Of a stretch of DNA of 33,806 nucleotides, positions 8,137 to 16,737 are shown one piece after another. Each line of letters begins with the position of its first letter. The stretch's first letter is position 1. Made by a program: the position numbers and the translations under genes. Source of the stretch: an uncultured Rhodospirillales bacterium (lineage in GTDB: Bacteria; Pseudomonadota; Alphaproteobacteria; Acetobacterales; Acetobacteraceae); the NCBI GenBank assembly GCA_903865895.1, contig CAIPLM010000258.1, positions 1-33,806 on the forward strand, given 5' to 3'. Below the pieces are notes generated by a model. That model had not been told where the DNA came from and made no database searches. It saw nothing but the letters and a program-made list of their open reading frames with translations.

Positions 8137-9057
8137 TCATCCCCCCTGCTGCACCGCAGCAATGACGGCAGCGGCGGCCTTGATGTGCGCCAGCCCCAGC
8201 CCACAGCAGCCGCCGAGCAGCTGGGCGCCGGCGGCGATCCAGATACGGCAGAATTCGGCGAAACGCTCCGGCGTGATGGTGTCCACGAAGCGCCAGTCCG
8301 GCATCTCGAAATAGCCGGAATCCGGGTACGCCATCAACGGACCGGCGAAATGGCGGCGGATGATCGCCAGCGATTCCGCGATGGTCTCGGCGCCCGAATG
8401 CATGATGCCGGCGACGTCGATCCCTTCCGTGGGGATCAGCTTAGCCACCCGCTCCAGCGGCGTGTCCGCCACATTGTCGAAGGACAGCACCGCGCCATCC
8501 GCCCCGCGCCGCGCGCTGGCGCCATACCAGATCGGCAGCCCGGTCGCCTTGGCGGCGGCAACCGCGAGGGAGATGTGGCGGGGGCGATACATCATCTCAA
8601 GGATGATCAACTCGCAACCCGCATCCTTGAGTTGCCGGGCGAGGAGGTTGAGCGACTCGGCAACGCGCTCGTCCTCGGGGATTTCCCGCCGGTCCGGCAT
8701 CGCCTTGCCCGCCGCGCGCGGCATCATGTGCGACAGCGAGCCGGCGACCACGGCGGACGGGTTCTCCGCGTCCCGCGCTGCCCGGGCGGCGGCGACGGCG
8801 CGCTGCACGATCTCCTCCGCCTTGTCCGCCAGCCCCGCGGCGCCGAGCATCAGGGTGGAGGCGGCGAAGGTGTTGGCGGTGACGATCGACGAGCCCGCCC
8901 GCAGGTAATCGGAGTGGATATCGACCAGCAGACGGTCATTGCCGAGCGTCGCCGGGCCGCACCAGGCGCCGGGGTCCATCGGCGCGCCGCGCGCCTGCAA
9001 CTCGGTGCCGGTCGGCCCGTCGAGCAGCACCAGCCCGCCCGCCCGCAGGCGCGCCAT
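8137..9057 (-). CDS. Homocysteine S-methyltransferase-family protein (Pfam S-methyl_trans)
   Basis: The 306-residue cytoplasmic protein has the barrel start LLDGPTGTEL (11-20), ITSNTF-like IVTANTF, and the C-terminal zinc motif GGCCG (Cys284, Cys285). Classical family members bind zinc through three cysteines and move a methyl group to homocysteine. Here the first zinc cysteine, normally in a GVNC-like motif, appears to be replaced: the strand reads VAGIMHSG with His220. It may bind metal through His, or belong to a subfamily with another acceptor. It follows the VWA gene by 17 bases. Confidence 0.8.
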   Translation of the reverse strand: MARLRAGGLVLLDGPTGTELQARGAPMDPGAWCGPATLGNDRLLVDIHSDYLRAGSSIVTANTFAASTLMLGAAGLADKAEEIVQRAVAAARAARDAENPSAVVAGSLSHMMPRAAGKAMPDRREIPEDERVAESLNLLARQLKDAGCELIILEMMYRPRHISLAVAAAKATGLPIWYGASARRGADGAVLSFDNVADTPLERVAKLIPTEGIDVAGIMHSGAETIAESLAIIRRHFAGPLMAYPDSGYFEMPDWRFVDTITPERFAEFCRIWIAAGAQLLGGCCGLGLAHIKAAAAVIAAVQQGG

Positions 9058-9074
9058 CAGCCCCGCATAGGCGC

Positions 9075-10253
9075 TCAGCGGCTCAGCTCCTTGGTCATGT
9101 CATCGAGCCCGGAGAGGGTGAGCGGGAACATCCGGCCCTCCATAAGATGGCGGAGCATCGAGAGGGAGGAGACATGGTCCCAGTTGCGCTGCGGCTGCGG
9201 GTTGATCCAGGCGCTGCGGCGGTAATGCTCGGTCAGCCGCTTCATCCAGACCTGGCCGGCCTCGTCGTTGAAATGCTCCACGCTGCCGCCGGGATGCGTC
9301 ACTTCGTAGGGACTCATGGTGGCGTCACCGACGAAGATCAGCTTGTAGTCCGGCCCGTATTTACGCATCACCTCGAAGGTCGAGGTTTCGCTCTCCTTGC
9401 GGCGGCGATTGGTTTTCCACAGCCGCTCATAGGGGCAGTTGTGGAAATAGTAGTGCTCCAGATGCTTGAACTCGCCGCGCACCGCGGAGAACAGCTCCTC
9501 GCAGATGCGCACATGGTCATCCATCGAGCCGCCGATATCGAGCAGCAGCAGGATCTTCACCGTGTTGTGCCGCTCGGGCACCATCTTGAGGTCGAGATGC
9601 CCGGCGTTGTTGGCGGTGGAGCGGATGGTGTCGGGGATATCGAGCTCGGTTGCCGCCCCTTGCCGGGCGAAGCGGCGCAGGCGGCGCAGTGCCAGCTTCA
9701 TGTTGCGGGTGCCGATCTCGATATTATCGTCGAGGTCCTTGAACTCCCGCTTGTCCCACACCTTCACCGCCCGGCGATGGCGGCTCTCGGGCTGGCCGAT
9801 GCGCACGCCTTCGGGGTTGTAGCCATTGGCGCCGAAGGGCGAGGTGCCGGCGGTGCCGATCCATTTGGAACCGCCCTGGTGGCGCCCCTTCTGCTCGGCG
9901 AGCCGCTCGCGCAGCGTCTCCATCAGCTTCTCCCAGCCGCCGAGGGACTGGATCTGCTCCATTTCCTCCTTGGTGAGCAGCTTCTCGGCCATCAGCTTGA
10001 GCCATTCCTCCGGCAGTTCGCGGGGCTCCTCGCCTTCCGGCGGCTCCAGCCCCTTGAACACCTCGCCGAACACCCGGTCGAACCGGTCGAGATGCCGCTC
10101 GTCCTTCACCAGGGCGGTGCGGCTGAGGAAGTAGAAATCCTCGATGTTATACTCGGCCACCCCCGCCTTCATCGCGCCGAGCAGGGAGAGGTACTCGGTG
10201 ATCGACGCCGGCACGCCGCCCTGGCGCAGCGCGAGGATGAAGGTGGCGAGCAT
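9075..10253 (-). CDS. VWA domain-containing CoxE-like protein
   Basis: The 392-residue protein carries the CoxE-type N-terminal region (MLATFILALRQGGVPASITEY) and a charged middle. The C-terminal von Willebrand factor A domain begins near KILLLLDIGGSMDDHVR, the metal-ion-dependent adhesion site in the DxGxSM form. FVGDATMSPYE supplies a later MIDAS aspartate. Its start follows the MoxR ATPase gene by four bases. MoxR/VWA pairs act as chaperone-like machines that insert metals or mature enzyme complexes. The client here is not shown by context; the AOR enzyme at 28-32 kb is one untested possibility. Confidence 0.85.
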   Translation of the reverse strand: MLATFILALRQGGVPASITEYLSLLGAMKAGVAEYNIEDFYFLSRTALVKDERHLDRFDRVFGEVFKGLEPPEGEEPRELPEEWLKLMAEKLLTKEEMEQIQSLGGWEKLMETLRERLAEQKGRHQGGSKWIGTAGTSPFGANGYNPEGVRIGQPESRHRRAVKVWDKREFKDLDDNIEIGTRNMKLALRRLRRFARQGAATELDIPDTIRSTANNAGHLDLKMVPERHNTVKILLLLDIGGSMDDHVRICEELFSAVRGEFKHLEHYYFHNCPYERLWKTNRRRKESETSTFEVMRKYGPDYKLIFVGDATMSPYEVTHPGGSVEHFNDEAGQVWMKRLTEHYRRSAWINPQPQRNWDHVSSLSMLRHLMEGRMFPLTLSGLDDMTKELSR

Positions 10254-10257
10254 GGGG

Positions 10258-11103
10258 TCAGCCTCCGCGGCGGTTGAGGAAGGCGATGCGCTCGAAGAGA
10301 TGCACGTCCTGCTCGTTCTTCAGCAGCGCGCCATGCAGCGGCGGGATCACCACATGCGGCTCGCGGGCGCGCAGCACCTCGGGCGAGAGATCCTCGACCA
10401 TCAGCAGCTTCAGCCAGTCCAGCAGTTCCGAGGTGGCCGGCTTCTTCTTGAGGCCCGGCACGTCGCGCACCTTGAAGAACACGGTCAGCGCGTCGCGCGC
10501 CAGTTCTTCCTTGATGTTGGGGTAGTGCGACTGGACGATGCGCTCCATCGTCTCGCGCTCGGGGAAGCGGATGTAGTGGAAGAAGCAGCGGCGCAGGAAG
10601 GCGTCCGGCAGTTCCTTCTCGTTGTTGGAGGTGATGATCACGATCGGGCGCTTCTTCGCCACCACGGTATGGCGCGTCTCGTAGACGAAGAACTGCATGC
10701 GATCGAGTTCGAGCAACAGATCGTTGGGGAATTCGATGTCGGCCTTGTCGATCTCGTCGATCAGCACCACCACCTGCTCGTCGGCCTCGAAGGCGTCCCA
10801 CAGCTTGCCGCGCACGATGTAGTTGCCGATGTCATGCACCCGGGGGTCGCCGAGCTGGCCGTCGCGCAGGCGGGAGACGGCGTCGTATTCATAGAGCCCC
10901 TGCTGCGCCTTGGTGGTGGACTTGATGTGCCACTCGATGAGGGGATGGCCGAGCGCCTTGGCGACTTCATGGGCCAGCACGGTCTTGCCGGTGCCGGGCT
11001 CGCCCTTCACCAGCAGCGGCCGCTGCAGGGTGACGGCGGCGTTGACGGCGACTTCGAGGTCGCGCGAGGCGATGTAGCGATCGGTACTCTTGAACTGTGA
11101 CAC
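10258..11103 (-). CDS. MoxR-family AAA+ ATPase
   Basis: I use the GTG at 11103, giving 281 residues that begin MSQFKSTDRYIASRDLEVAV, the usual N-terminus of this CoxD-like group. GGAGA lies about seven bases upstream. An in-frame ATG at 11139 would add twelve residues. Walker A is GEPGTGKT, Walker B is VVVLIDEIDKAD, and sensor 1 is PIVIITSNNEKELPDAFLRRC. It powers the VWA partner encoded four bases downstream. A 105-base gap separates it from the divergent psuG gene and must hold promoters for both. Confidence 0.88.
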   Translation of the reverse strand: MSQFKSTDRYIASRDLEVAVNAAVTLQRPLLVKGEPGTGKTVLAHEVAKALGHPLIEWHIKSTTKAQQGLYEYDAVSRLRDGQLGDPRVHDIGNYIVRGKLWDAFEADEQVVVLIDEIDKADIEFPNDLLLELDRMQFFVYETRHTVVAKKRPIVIITSNNEKELPDAFLRRCFFHYIRFPERETMERIVQSHYPNIKEELARDALTVFFKVRDVPGLKKKPATSELLDWLKLLMVEDLSPEVLRAREPHVVIPPLHGALLKNEQDVHLFERIAFLNRRGG

Positions 11104-11208
11104 GCGGTCGTCTCCGGGTATTGTTCTCCGCAGTTTCATGGGTTCGGGCGGGTTGGGCAAGTGCCCTGCGCAACCGCGCCCCACGGCTGCGCAGGAAAGG
11201 CCATCGCG

Positions 11209-12114
11209 ATGCTCCCGGTGCTCTCAGACGAGGTGCGAGACGCGCTCGCCGCGCGCCGGCCGGTGGTAGCGCTGGAATCGACCATCATCTCCCACGGCAT
11301 GCCCTGGCCGCAGAACGCCGAGACCGCCCGCCTGATCGAGGCCGAGGTGCGCGCCCATGGCGCCACCCCGGCGACCATCGCGGTGATCGACGGGATTCCG
11401 CGCGCCGGGCTCGATCCGGCGATGCTGGAGCGGCTGGGCCGCGATCGCGGTGTGGTGAAGGCATCCTCGCGCGATCTCGCCGCCGCCTTCACCCGCCGTG
11501 CCACCGCGGGCACCACGGTTTCCGCCACCATGATCCTGGCCGAGCTTGCGGGCATCCCGGTATTCGCCACCGGCGGCGTCGGTGGCGTGCATCGCGGGGC
11601 GGAGACCAGTTTCGACATCTCGGCCGATCTGGTGGAGCTGGGCCGCACCGGCACGGCGGTGGTGTGCGCCGGAGTGAAATCCATTCTCGATATTCCCAAG
11701 ACCCTGGAATTCCTGGAAACCCAGCGTGTGCCGGTGCTGGCCTATGGCACGGATGATTTCCCGGCCTTCTATTCCCGGACCAGCGGCCTCAAGGCCGATC
11801 ACCGCTTCGATACCCCGGCCGAGATCGCTGAGGTGATCCATCATCACCGCGCGCTGGGCGCCGGCACCGGGCTGCTGATCGCCAACCCGATCCCGGCCGA
11901 GCACGCCATCGAACTGCATGCCGAGATCGCCGTCGCGGTGGCGGAAGCAGCAGCGCGGGGCATCGGCGGCAAGGCGCTGACGCCGTTTCTGCTCGCGCGC
12001 CTCAACGAGATCACCGCCGGGCGCAGCCTCTCGGCCAATATTGCGCTGGTGCGCAACAACGCCCGGCTTGCCGCCCAGATCGCGGTGGCGCTGGCCGCGC
12101 TTACAGCAGGTTGA
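11209..12114 (+). CDS. psuG: Pseudouridine-5'-phosphate glycosidase
   Basis: The 301-residue cytoplasmic enzyme breaks pseudouridine 5'-phosphate into uracil and ribose 5-phosphate. Diagnostic stretches are VALESTIISHGMPWPQN near the N-terminus, ATGGVGGVHRGAE, VVCAGVKSILDIPKTLE with the catalytic-type lysine, and LAYGTDDFPAFYSRTSG. The ATG at 11209 has AGGAAAGG eight bases upstream; an earlier ATG at 11161 has no support. The usual partner, pseudouridine kinase PsuK, is absent from the window. The 3' end overlaps the convergent aminotransferase gene by 14 bases. Confidence 0.92.
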   Translation: MLPVLSDEVRDALAARRPVVALESTIISHGMPWPQNAETARLIEAEVRAHGATPATIAVIDGIPRAGLDPAMLERLGRDRGVVKASSRDLAAAFTRRATAGTTVSATMILAELAGIPVFATGGVGGVHRGAETSFDISADLVELGRTGTAVVCAGVKSILDIPKTLEFLETQRVPVLAYGTDDFPAFYSRTSGLKADHRFDTPAEIAEVIHHHRALGAGTGLLIANPIPAEHAIELHAEIAVAVAEAAARGIGGKALTPFLLARLNEITAGRSLSANIALVRNNARLAAQIAVALAALTAG

Positions 12115-13270
12115 GCCGCTCCGGCACGCGGGCGATGGTCTCGGCGTCGACATTGGCGAAGGCGAGGCGGAGGTGGCGGTCCTGGCCGGGGCCGAAAAAG
12201 GCGCCGGGCAGGCTCGCGAGCCCGCATTCGCTGGCCAGGCGCTCGGCGGTGGCGGGCGAATCGGCGGCCCAGTCGGGCAGGCGGAGATAGGCGAAATAGG
12301 CGCCGATCGCGTCGAGCTTCCAGCCGTTGAGCCGCCCTGCCGCGGCGCGGAAGGCATCGGCGCGGCCGGCCATCAGGGTGCGATTGCCCGCCCGCCAGTC
12401 CCGCAGCCCCTCGATCGCCCAGGTCAGCGCGGTTTGCGCGGCGCGGGGCGGGCAGATCTGCATGGTATCGAGCACTTTCAGCATCTCGGCGCGGAACTCG
12501 CCCCCGGCGGCGATAGCGCCGACGCGGTGGCCGGGGATGCAGTAGGATTTCGAGAAGGAGTAGAGATGCACCAGCACATCCGCCCAGTCGGGGTCGCTGA
12601 ACAGCGTGTGAGGCGGCGTGCGATCGGCGGGGAGGAAGTCGCGATAGGTCTCATCGAGGATCAGCCACAGGCCGCGTCGGCGGCACAGCGTCGCGAAAGC
12701 GGCGATCACCTCGGGCGGATAAATCGCCCCGGTGGGGTTGTTGGGGCTCACCAGGACGATGGCGCGCACGGCGGGCGTGAGCAGCGCCTCGGCCAGCGCC
12801 GGGTCCGGCACGAAGCCGTCCTCCGCGCGACAGGGCAAAGGCAGCGTCTCGATGCCATGCATAGTGAGCGCCATATGGTGGTTGAAATACCAGGGCGTCG
12901 GCAGCATCACCGCCTCCCCTGGTGCGGCGGCGACGGTGGCGGCCATGGCGAAGGCGAGGTTGCAGCCGGCGGTGATCGAGACCTGATCCGCGGTGACCGA
13001 CGCGCCGTAGAACCCGTTGAGATCGGCCGCGAGCGCCGCGCGCAGCCCGTCATCCCCGGCGATATCACCGTAGCCCGCCGCTGCTCGCGTGCCCGCCGCG
13101 GCGGCGAGATGCTCCAACATCGCCGGATCAGGCGGATAACCGGGCACCGCCTGGGTGAGGTCGATCGCCGGGCCCGCGCGGCCGTCATAGCGCGCCGCCC
13201 AGACGCGTGCAGCGGGGATCGGGGGGGCGCCGGTGGCGCGGACGCGGGGGGAGATCAGGGAGTGCGACAT
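12101..13270 (-). CDS. PLP-dependent class I/II aminotransferase
   Basis: The 389-residue fold-type I enzyme shows AVPGYPPDPAMLEHL near the N-terminus and the substrate/PLP stretch SPNNPTGAIYPPEV. A cofactor aspartate follows in LILDETYRDF, then the PLP lysine in YSFSKSYCIPGHRVG and a C-terminal arginine region RLAFANVD. It transfers amino groups between amino and keto acids in the cytoplasm; substrate unknown. I place the start at the ATG at 13270 (MSHSLISPRVR), although the ribosome site is weak and an upstream ATG at 13318 exists. It is not the DegT-type sugar aminotransferase that the glycan operon would need. Confidence 0.88.
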   Translation of the reverse strand: MSHSLISPRVRATGAPPIPAARVWAARYDGRAGPAIDLTQAVPGYPPDPAMLEHLAAAAGTRAAAGYGDIAGDDGLRAALAADLNGFYGASVTADQVSITAGCNLAFAMAATVAAAPGEAVMLPTPWYFNHHMALTMHGIETLPLPCRAEDGFVPDPALAEALLTPAVRAIVLVSPNNPTGAIYPPEVIAAFATLCRRRGLWLILDETYRDFLPADRTPPHTLFSDPDWADVLVHLYSFSKSYCIPGHRVGAIAAGGEFRAEMLKVLDTMQICPPRAAQTALTWAIEGLRDWRAGNRTLMAGRADAFRAAAGRLNGWKLDAIGAYFAYLRLPDWAADSPATAERLASECGLASLPGAFFGPGQDRHLRLAFANVDAETIARVPERLNLL

Positions 13271-13344
13271 CGTGCAAGGATGCCGCCGGATCGGCGCCTC
13301 GTCCATGGGTGCATCCACCGCGGCGCCGCGTGCGTAGTGGGGAC

Positions 13345-13998
13345 ATGACGCTCCCTCGCCGCCATCTCCTGGCCGCAGCCTTCGCCTTGGCGCCTGGCGC
13401 CGTGCGTGCAGCCTTGCCGCGGCTCGATTTCGAGGCGAAGCGCAATGGCAGCCTGCTTGGCAGTCACTCAGTCTCTTTCGCCCGCACCGGGGCGGACCTG
13501 ATGGTGACGATCGCGGTGGACTATAAGGTAACGCTCGGACCGATCACCCTCTACCGTTACGCGTTGCGCGGCAGCGAGGCCTGGCGCGGCGAGACGTTGA
13601 TGGAGGCGCGCTTCGAGACCGATGATGACGGGCGGCGGGACTTCATGCGGGCGAAGCGCGGGGCAGGGGGGCTGCTCTCGGTGGAGGGCTCGGCCTCCGG
13701 TGCCTATACCGCGCCCGAGGGCTCGCTTCCCGCGTCTCACTGGACCCGAAGGGAGCTGGACGCGCCCATGATCAACCCGCAGAACGGCGAGTTGCTGCGC
13801 TTTGCCGTGCGCGACGCCGGGATGAGCGACGTGCGCACCCGCGACGGCCGCACCTTCCCGGCCCGCCGCTTCGTCCTCACCGGCCCGTCCTCGCTTGACC
13901 TCTGGTACGACGAGGCCGGCGCCTGGGCTGGACTGCAGGCGGTGGCCAAGGATGGCTCGCTGATCACCTACGCCCGGACGCAACCGCCGGAGACCTGA
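13345..13998 (+). CDS. DUF6134-family exported protein
   Basis: The 217-residue protein begins with an RR-containing signal sequence (MTLPRRHLLAAAFALAPGAVRA), so Tat or Sec export to the periplasm is likely. The mature part starts LPRLDFEAKRNGSLLGSHSVSF. It includes DYKVTLGPITLYRYALRGSEAW and YAR near the end, which match DUF6134 as I know it. Function unknown. It is divergent from the aminotransferase gene across 74 bases. The next gene begins 76 bases downstream, after a hairpin. Confidence 0.7.
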   Translation: MTLPRRHLLAAAFALAPGAVRAALPRLDFEAKRNGSLLGSHSVSFARTGADLMVTIAVDYKVTLGPITLYRYALRGSEAWRGETLMEARFETDDDGRRDFMRAKRGAGGLLSVEGSASGAYTAPEGSLPASHWTRRELDAPMINPQNGELLRFAVRDAGMSDVRTRDGRTFPARRFVLTGPSSLDLWYDEAGAWAGLQAVAKDGSLITYARTQPPET

Positions 13999-14017
13999 CG
14001 CGCTACTCTTGCCTCGG

Positions 14018-14059
14018 CCACGGAACGGCAACTAAGCCAGAAACATCGTCCTTCCGTGG
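14018..14059. other. Inverted repeat upstream of the glycan operon
   Basis: CCACGGAA (14018-14025) and TTCCGTGG (14052-14059) are perfect reverse complements 26 bases apart. No T-tract follows, so it is not a clear terminator. It could be an operator or an mRNA leader hairpin for the operon starting at 14075. Confidence 0.35.
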
Positions 14060-14074
14060 GGGTATTGACGGGAC

Positions 14075-15766
14075 ATGCAGAGGCTAGGCCCGACCGCGCT
14101 TGCCCAGGCACTGTGCCGGCAACGCTCCACGGCGTTGCTGCTCACAGTCGCTATTGGCATTGGCGCGCTCTACGCCGTGAGCCTGTTCAACATCGATTTC
14201 CTGCTCGGCCGCGGCTTCTGGAGCAATCCGGTCGGCCCCTGGCTGATGGATGCCGGGGATGCCGGCACCAGCGTGGACATGCTGGCGCTGGTGACCAGCT
14301 ACACCGCCTATGTCCATGCCCCCTGGCAATGGCCGATCTTCCACATCCCCTCACTCGGTCCGCCGGTGGGCACCAGCGGCATTTTCGTTGATTTCCTGCC
14401 GATCATCGCGCTGACGGGCAAGGCGATCTCTCGCCTCGCCGGCACGGTGGTGCTGCCCTACGGCGCCTGGATGGGCGCCTGCCTGCTGCTCTCGGCGCTG
14501 TTCGCGACGCTGGTGATGATCGCGGCCGGGCAGCGCAGCCTGCTTGCCGCCATCGCCGCCAGCCTGTTCGCGGTCTCGGCGCCGGTGCTGCTCTACCGCT
14601 TCGGCCATGTCTCGCTGTGGGGCCAGTTCCCGTTGATCGCAGCGCTTTGGCTCTATCTGCGCGACGGCGAGACCGGCTCGCCCTGGCGGGTAGCGGGGCA
14701 CTGGGCACTGTTGCTGGTGTTCGCGCTGCTGATCAACGCCTACATCTTCGCCATGGTCGGCGCCTTCTACGCCGCCTCCTGGCTTGACCGGCTGTGGCGG
14801 CGGGAAGCGCGCTGGTGGGAGCCGGCGCCGCTGGTGCCGGTGCTCGGGGCGGCGATGTTCGTCGCCGGGTTCATTGGGCGCGGCAATTCCTCGCCATTCA
14901 GCGGCAATTTCGGCCTCTATTCGATGAACCTGCTGTCGCCGCTCTTGCCGCAACGGAGCGTGCTGTTTCCCGGCATGTGGCCGATCATCGATGCCACCGG
15001 CGGGCAGTACGAGGGGTTCAACTATCTCGGCGCCGGCGGGCTGTTCCTGCTGGCGATGGCGCTGTTGCGCGACCGCCCCGCAATCTCCCGCCTGCTCGCC
15101 CGCCATCCCGCCTTCGCGTTGATCGCGCTGGGTCTGACGATCTTCGCCATTTCGCAGGAGGTGCACGTGTTCGGCGCCCTGCTGCTGACCATCCCGGCGC
15201 CGTCCTGGCTGATCGATTTGTGCAGCATATTCCGCTCCTCCGGCCGGATGTTCTGGCCGGTGAACTACGCGCTGCTACTGGGCGGGCTGGTGCTCGCGCT
15301 GCGCCGCGAGGGGAGTGTCGCGCTCACCATTCCGCTGCTCGCCTGTCTGCTGCAAATCATGGACACCGAGGGCCTGCGCCGACGCGACGCCTTCCTTGCC
15401 AGCGGCCCGGCATCTGAGCAGATGAGCGCCGCCGAGTGGGGGCCGCGCCTCGACCACGCGGCGGGGCTGGTGCTCTCGCCGGTCTATACCTGCACCATGG
15501 GCCCGGCGCATCGGATGACGATCGAACTTAACCACCATGCCGCGGTGCGCGGCCTGTCGACCAACTCGGTCTATGACGCGCGCGCCAAGCCCGATTGCGC
15601 CGCCGCGCGCCAGGCGATGCTGGAGGGGCCGTGGCGGACGGATGCGCTCTACGTGCTGTTCGATGATGTGGTGAACGCGGTGCCGGAGGCATTCATGCCA
15701 CCCGGCCTGCGCTGTGCGCGCTTTCCGGGTGGCCGCTGGTGCCTGGGCGAGGGGGGATCGCCGTGA
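14075..15766 (+). CDS. DUF6311-family multi-pass membrane protein, putative GT-C glycosyltransferase
   Basis: The 563-residue protein has about ten or more membrane segments. The first segment is followed by a periplasmic stretch NPVGPWLMDAGDAGTSVDMLAL that fits the acidic first loop of GT-C enzymes. Later stretches include FGHVSLWGQFPLIAALWLYLRDGE and FRSSGRMFWPVNYALLLGG. The soluble C-terminal part (about 430-563) resembles the non-membrane domain of such proteins. Proteins of this kind transfer sugars from lipid carriers at the periplasmic face. Its stop overlaps the GT2 start codon (GTGA). Family name from recall; enzymatic role inferred. Confidence 0.75.
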   Translation: MQRLGPTALAQALCRQRSTALLLTVAIGIGALYAVSLFNIDFLLGRGFWSNPVGPWLMDAGDAGTSVDMLALVTSYTAYVHAPWQWPIFHIPSLGPPVGTSGIFVDFLPIIALTGKAISRLAGTVVLPYGAWMGACLLLSALFATLVMIAAGQRSLLAAIAASLFAVSAPVLLYRFGHVSLWGQFPLIAALWLYLRDGETGSPWRVAGHWALLLVFALLINAYIFAMVGAFYAASWLDRLWRREARWWEPAPLVPVLGAAMFVAGFIGRGNSSPFSGNFGLYSMNLLSPLLPQRSVLFPGMWPIIDATGGQYEGFNYLGAGGLFLLAMALLRDRPAISRLLARHPAFALIALGLTIFAISQEVHVFGALLLTIPAPSWLIDLCSIFRSSGRMFWPVNYALLLGGLVLALRREGSVALTIPLLACLLQIMDTEGLRRRDAFLASGPASEQMSAAEWGPRLDHAAGLVLSPVYTCTMGPAHRMTIELNHHAAVRGLSTNSVYDARAKPDCAAARQAMLEGPWRTDALYVLFDDVVNAVPEAFMPPGLRCARFPGGRWCLGEGGSP

Positions 15767-16737
15767 GCAAAATCTATTCCGTTGTCATCCCGGTCTATAA
15801 GAACGAGGGCTATGTCGGCCAGCTCGTCACCGCCTTCGAGGCGCTGTCGGCCGAGGCGCAGGCGCGGTTCGCGGTGACGATGGAGTTCGTCTTCGTCGTC
15901 GATGGCAGCCCGGACCGCAGCCTGGAATTGCTGCGCGACGCGTTGCCGGCGGCCAAATTCGCCTCGCAGTTGCTCAGCCATTCCCGTAATTTCGGCTCCT
16001 TTGCCGCCATCCGCAGCGGGCTCGCCGCCGGGCGGGGCGACTGGTTCGGGGTGATCGCCGCCGATTTGCAGGAGCCGCCGGAACTGCTCCTGGAGTTCCT
16101 CGCGCCGATGATCGCCGGCAGCGCCGATGTCGCGGTGGGGCGGCGCGAGACGCGGGATGATCCGGCGGCCTCGCAGCGCAACGCCAACCTGTTCTGGGCG
16201 ATCTACCGCCGCTTCGTCATCCCCGACGTGCCGCCTGGGGGTGTGGACGTATTCGGCTGTACGCGGGACGTGCGGGACCATTTGGTCGCCTTCACCGAGG
16301 CGGGGTCCTCGCTGGTCGGGCAGTTGTTCTGGGTCGGCTACCGGCGGCTCGAGGTGCCCTATGCGCGCCGCGCACGCAGCATCGGGGTGAGCGCCTGGAC
16401 CTTCCGCAAAAAGCTTCGCTACATGATGGACAGCATCTTCGCCTTCACCGACCTGCCGGTGCGGGTGCTGATGATCCTTGGGATGACCGGGCTGCTGGTC
16501 TCGGTGCCACTCGGCACGGTGGTGGCGGTGCTGCGTATTGCCGGGGTGATCGAGGTGCCTGGCTACGCCGCGACCATGTTGGCGATCATCTTCTTCGGCG
16601 CGCTCAACACGCTCGGCATCGGCATCGTCGGCTCCTATGCCGCGCGGGCTTACGAGAACACCAAGATGCGGCCGCTCGCCATCGTCGAGCGGCGCGCCCA
16701 ATTCCCCGCAGGCGAGGAGCCCGACCATGGCGGCTGA
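15763..16737 (+). CDS. Polyprenyl-phosphate-type glycosyltransferase family 2 (DPM1/ArnC/GtrB-like)
   Basis: The 324-residue enzyme has a GT-A domain from YSVVIPVYKNEGYV, with VVDGSPDRSLELL, SRNFGSFAAIRSGL and the metal site IAADLQEPPELL. Two membrane segments follow at about 235-265 and 275-300. This is the layout of enzymes that load a sugar onto undecaprenyl phosphate at the cytoplasmic face. The GTG start at 15763 shares bases with the preceding stop, and the CDS ends inside the next gene. It could supply the lipid-linked sugar used by its membrane neighbours. Confidence 0.88.
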   Translation: MSKIYSVVIPVYKNEGYVGQLVTAFEALSAEAQARFAVTMEFVFVVDGSPDRSLELLRDALPAAKFASQLLSHSRNFGSFAAIRSGLAAGRGDWFGVIAADLQEPPELLLEFLAPMIAGSADVAVGRRETRDDPAASQRNANLFWAIYRRFVIPDVPPGGVDVFGCTRDVRDHLVAFTEAGSSLVGQLFWVGYRRLEVPYARRARSIGVSAWTFRKKLRYMMDSIFAFTDLPVRVLMILGMTGLLVSVPLGTVVAVLRIAGVIEVPGYAATMLAIIFFGALNTLGIGIVGSYAARAYENTKMRPLAIVERRAQFPAGEEPDHGG

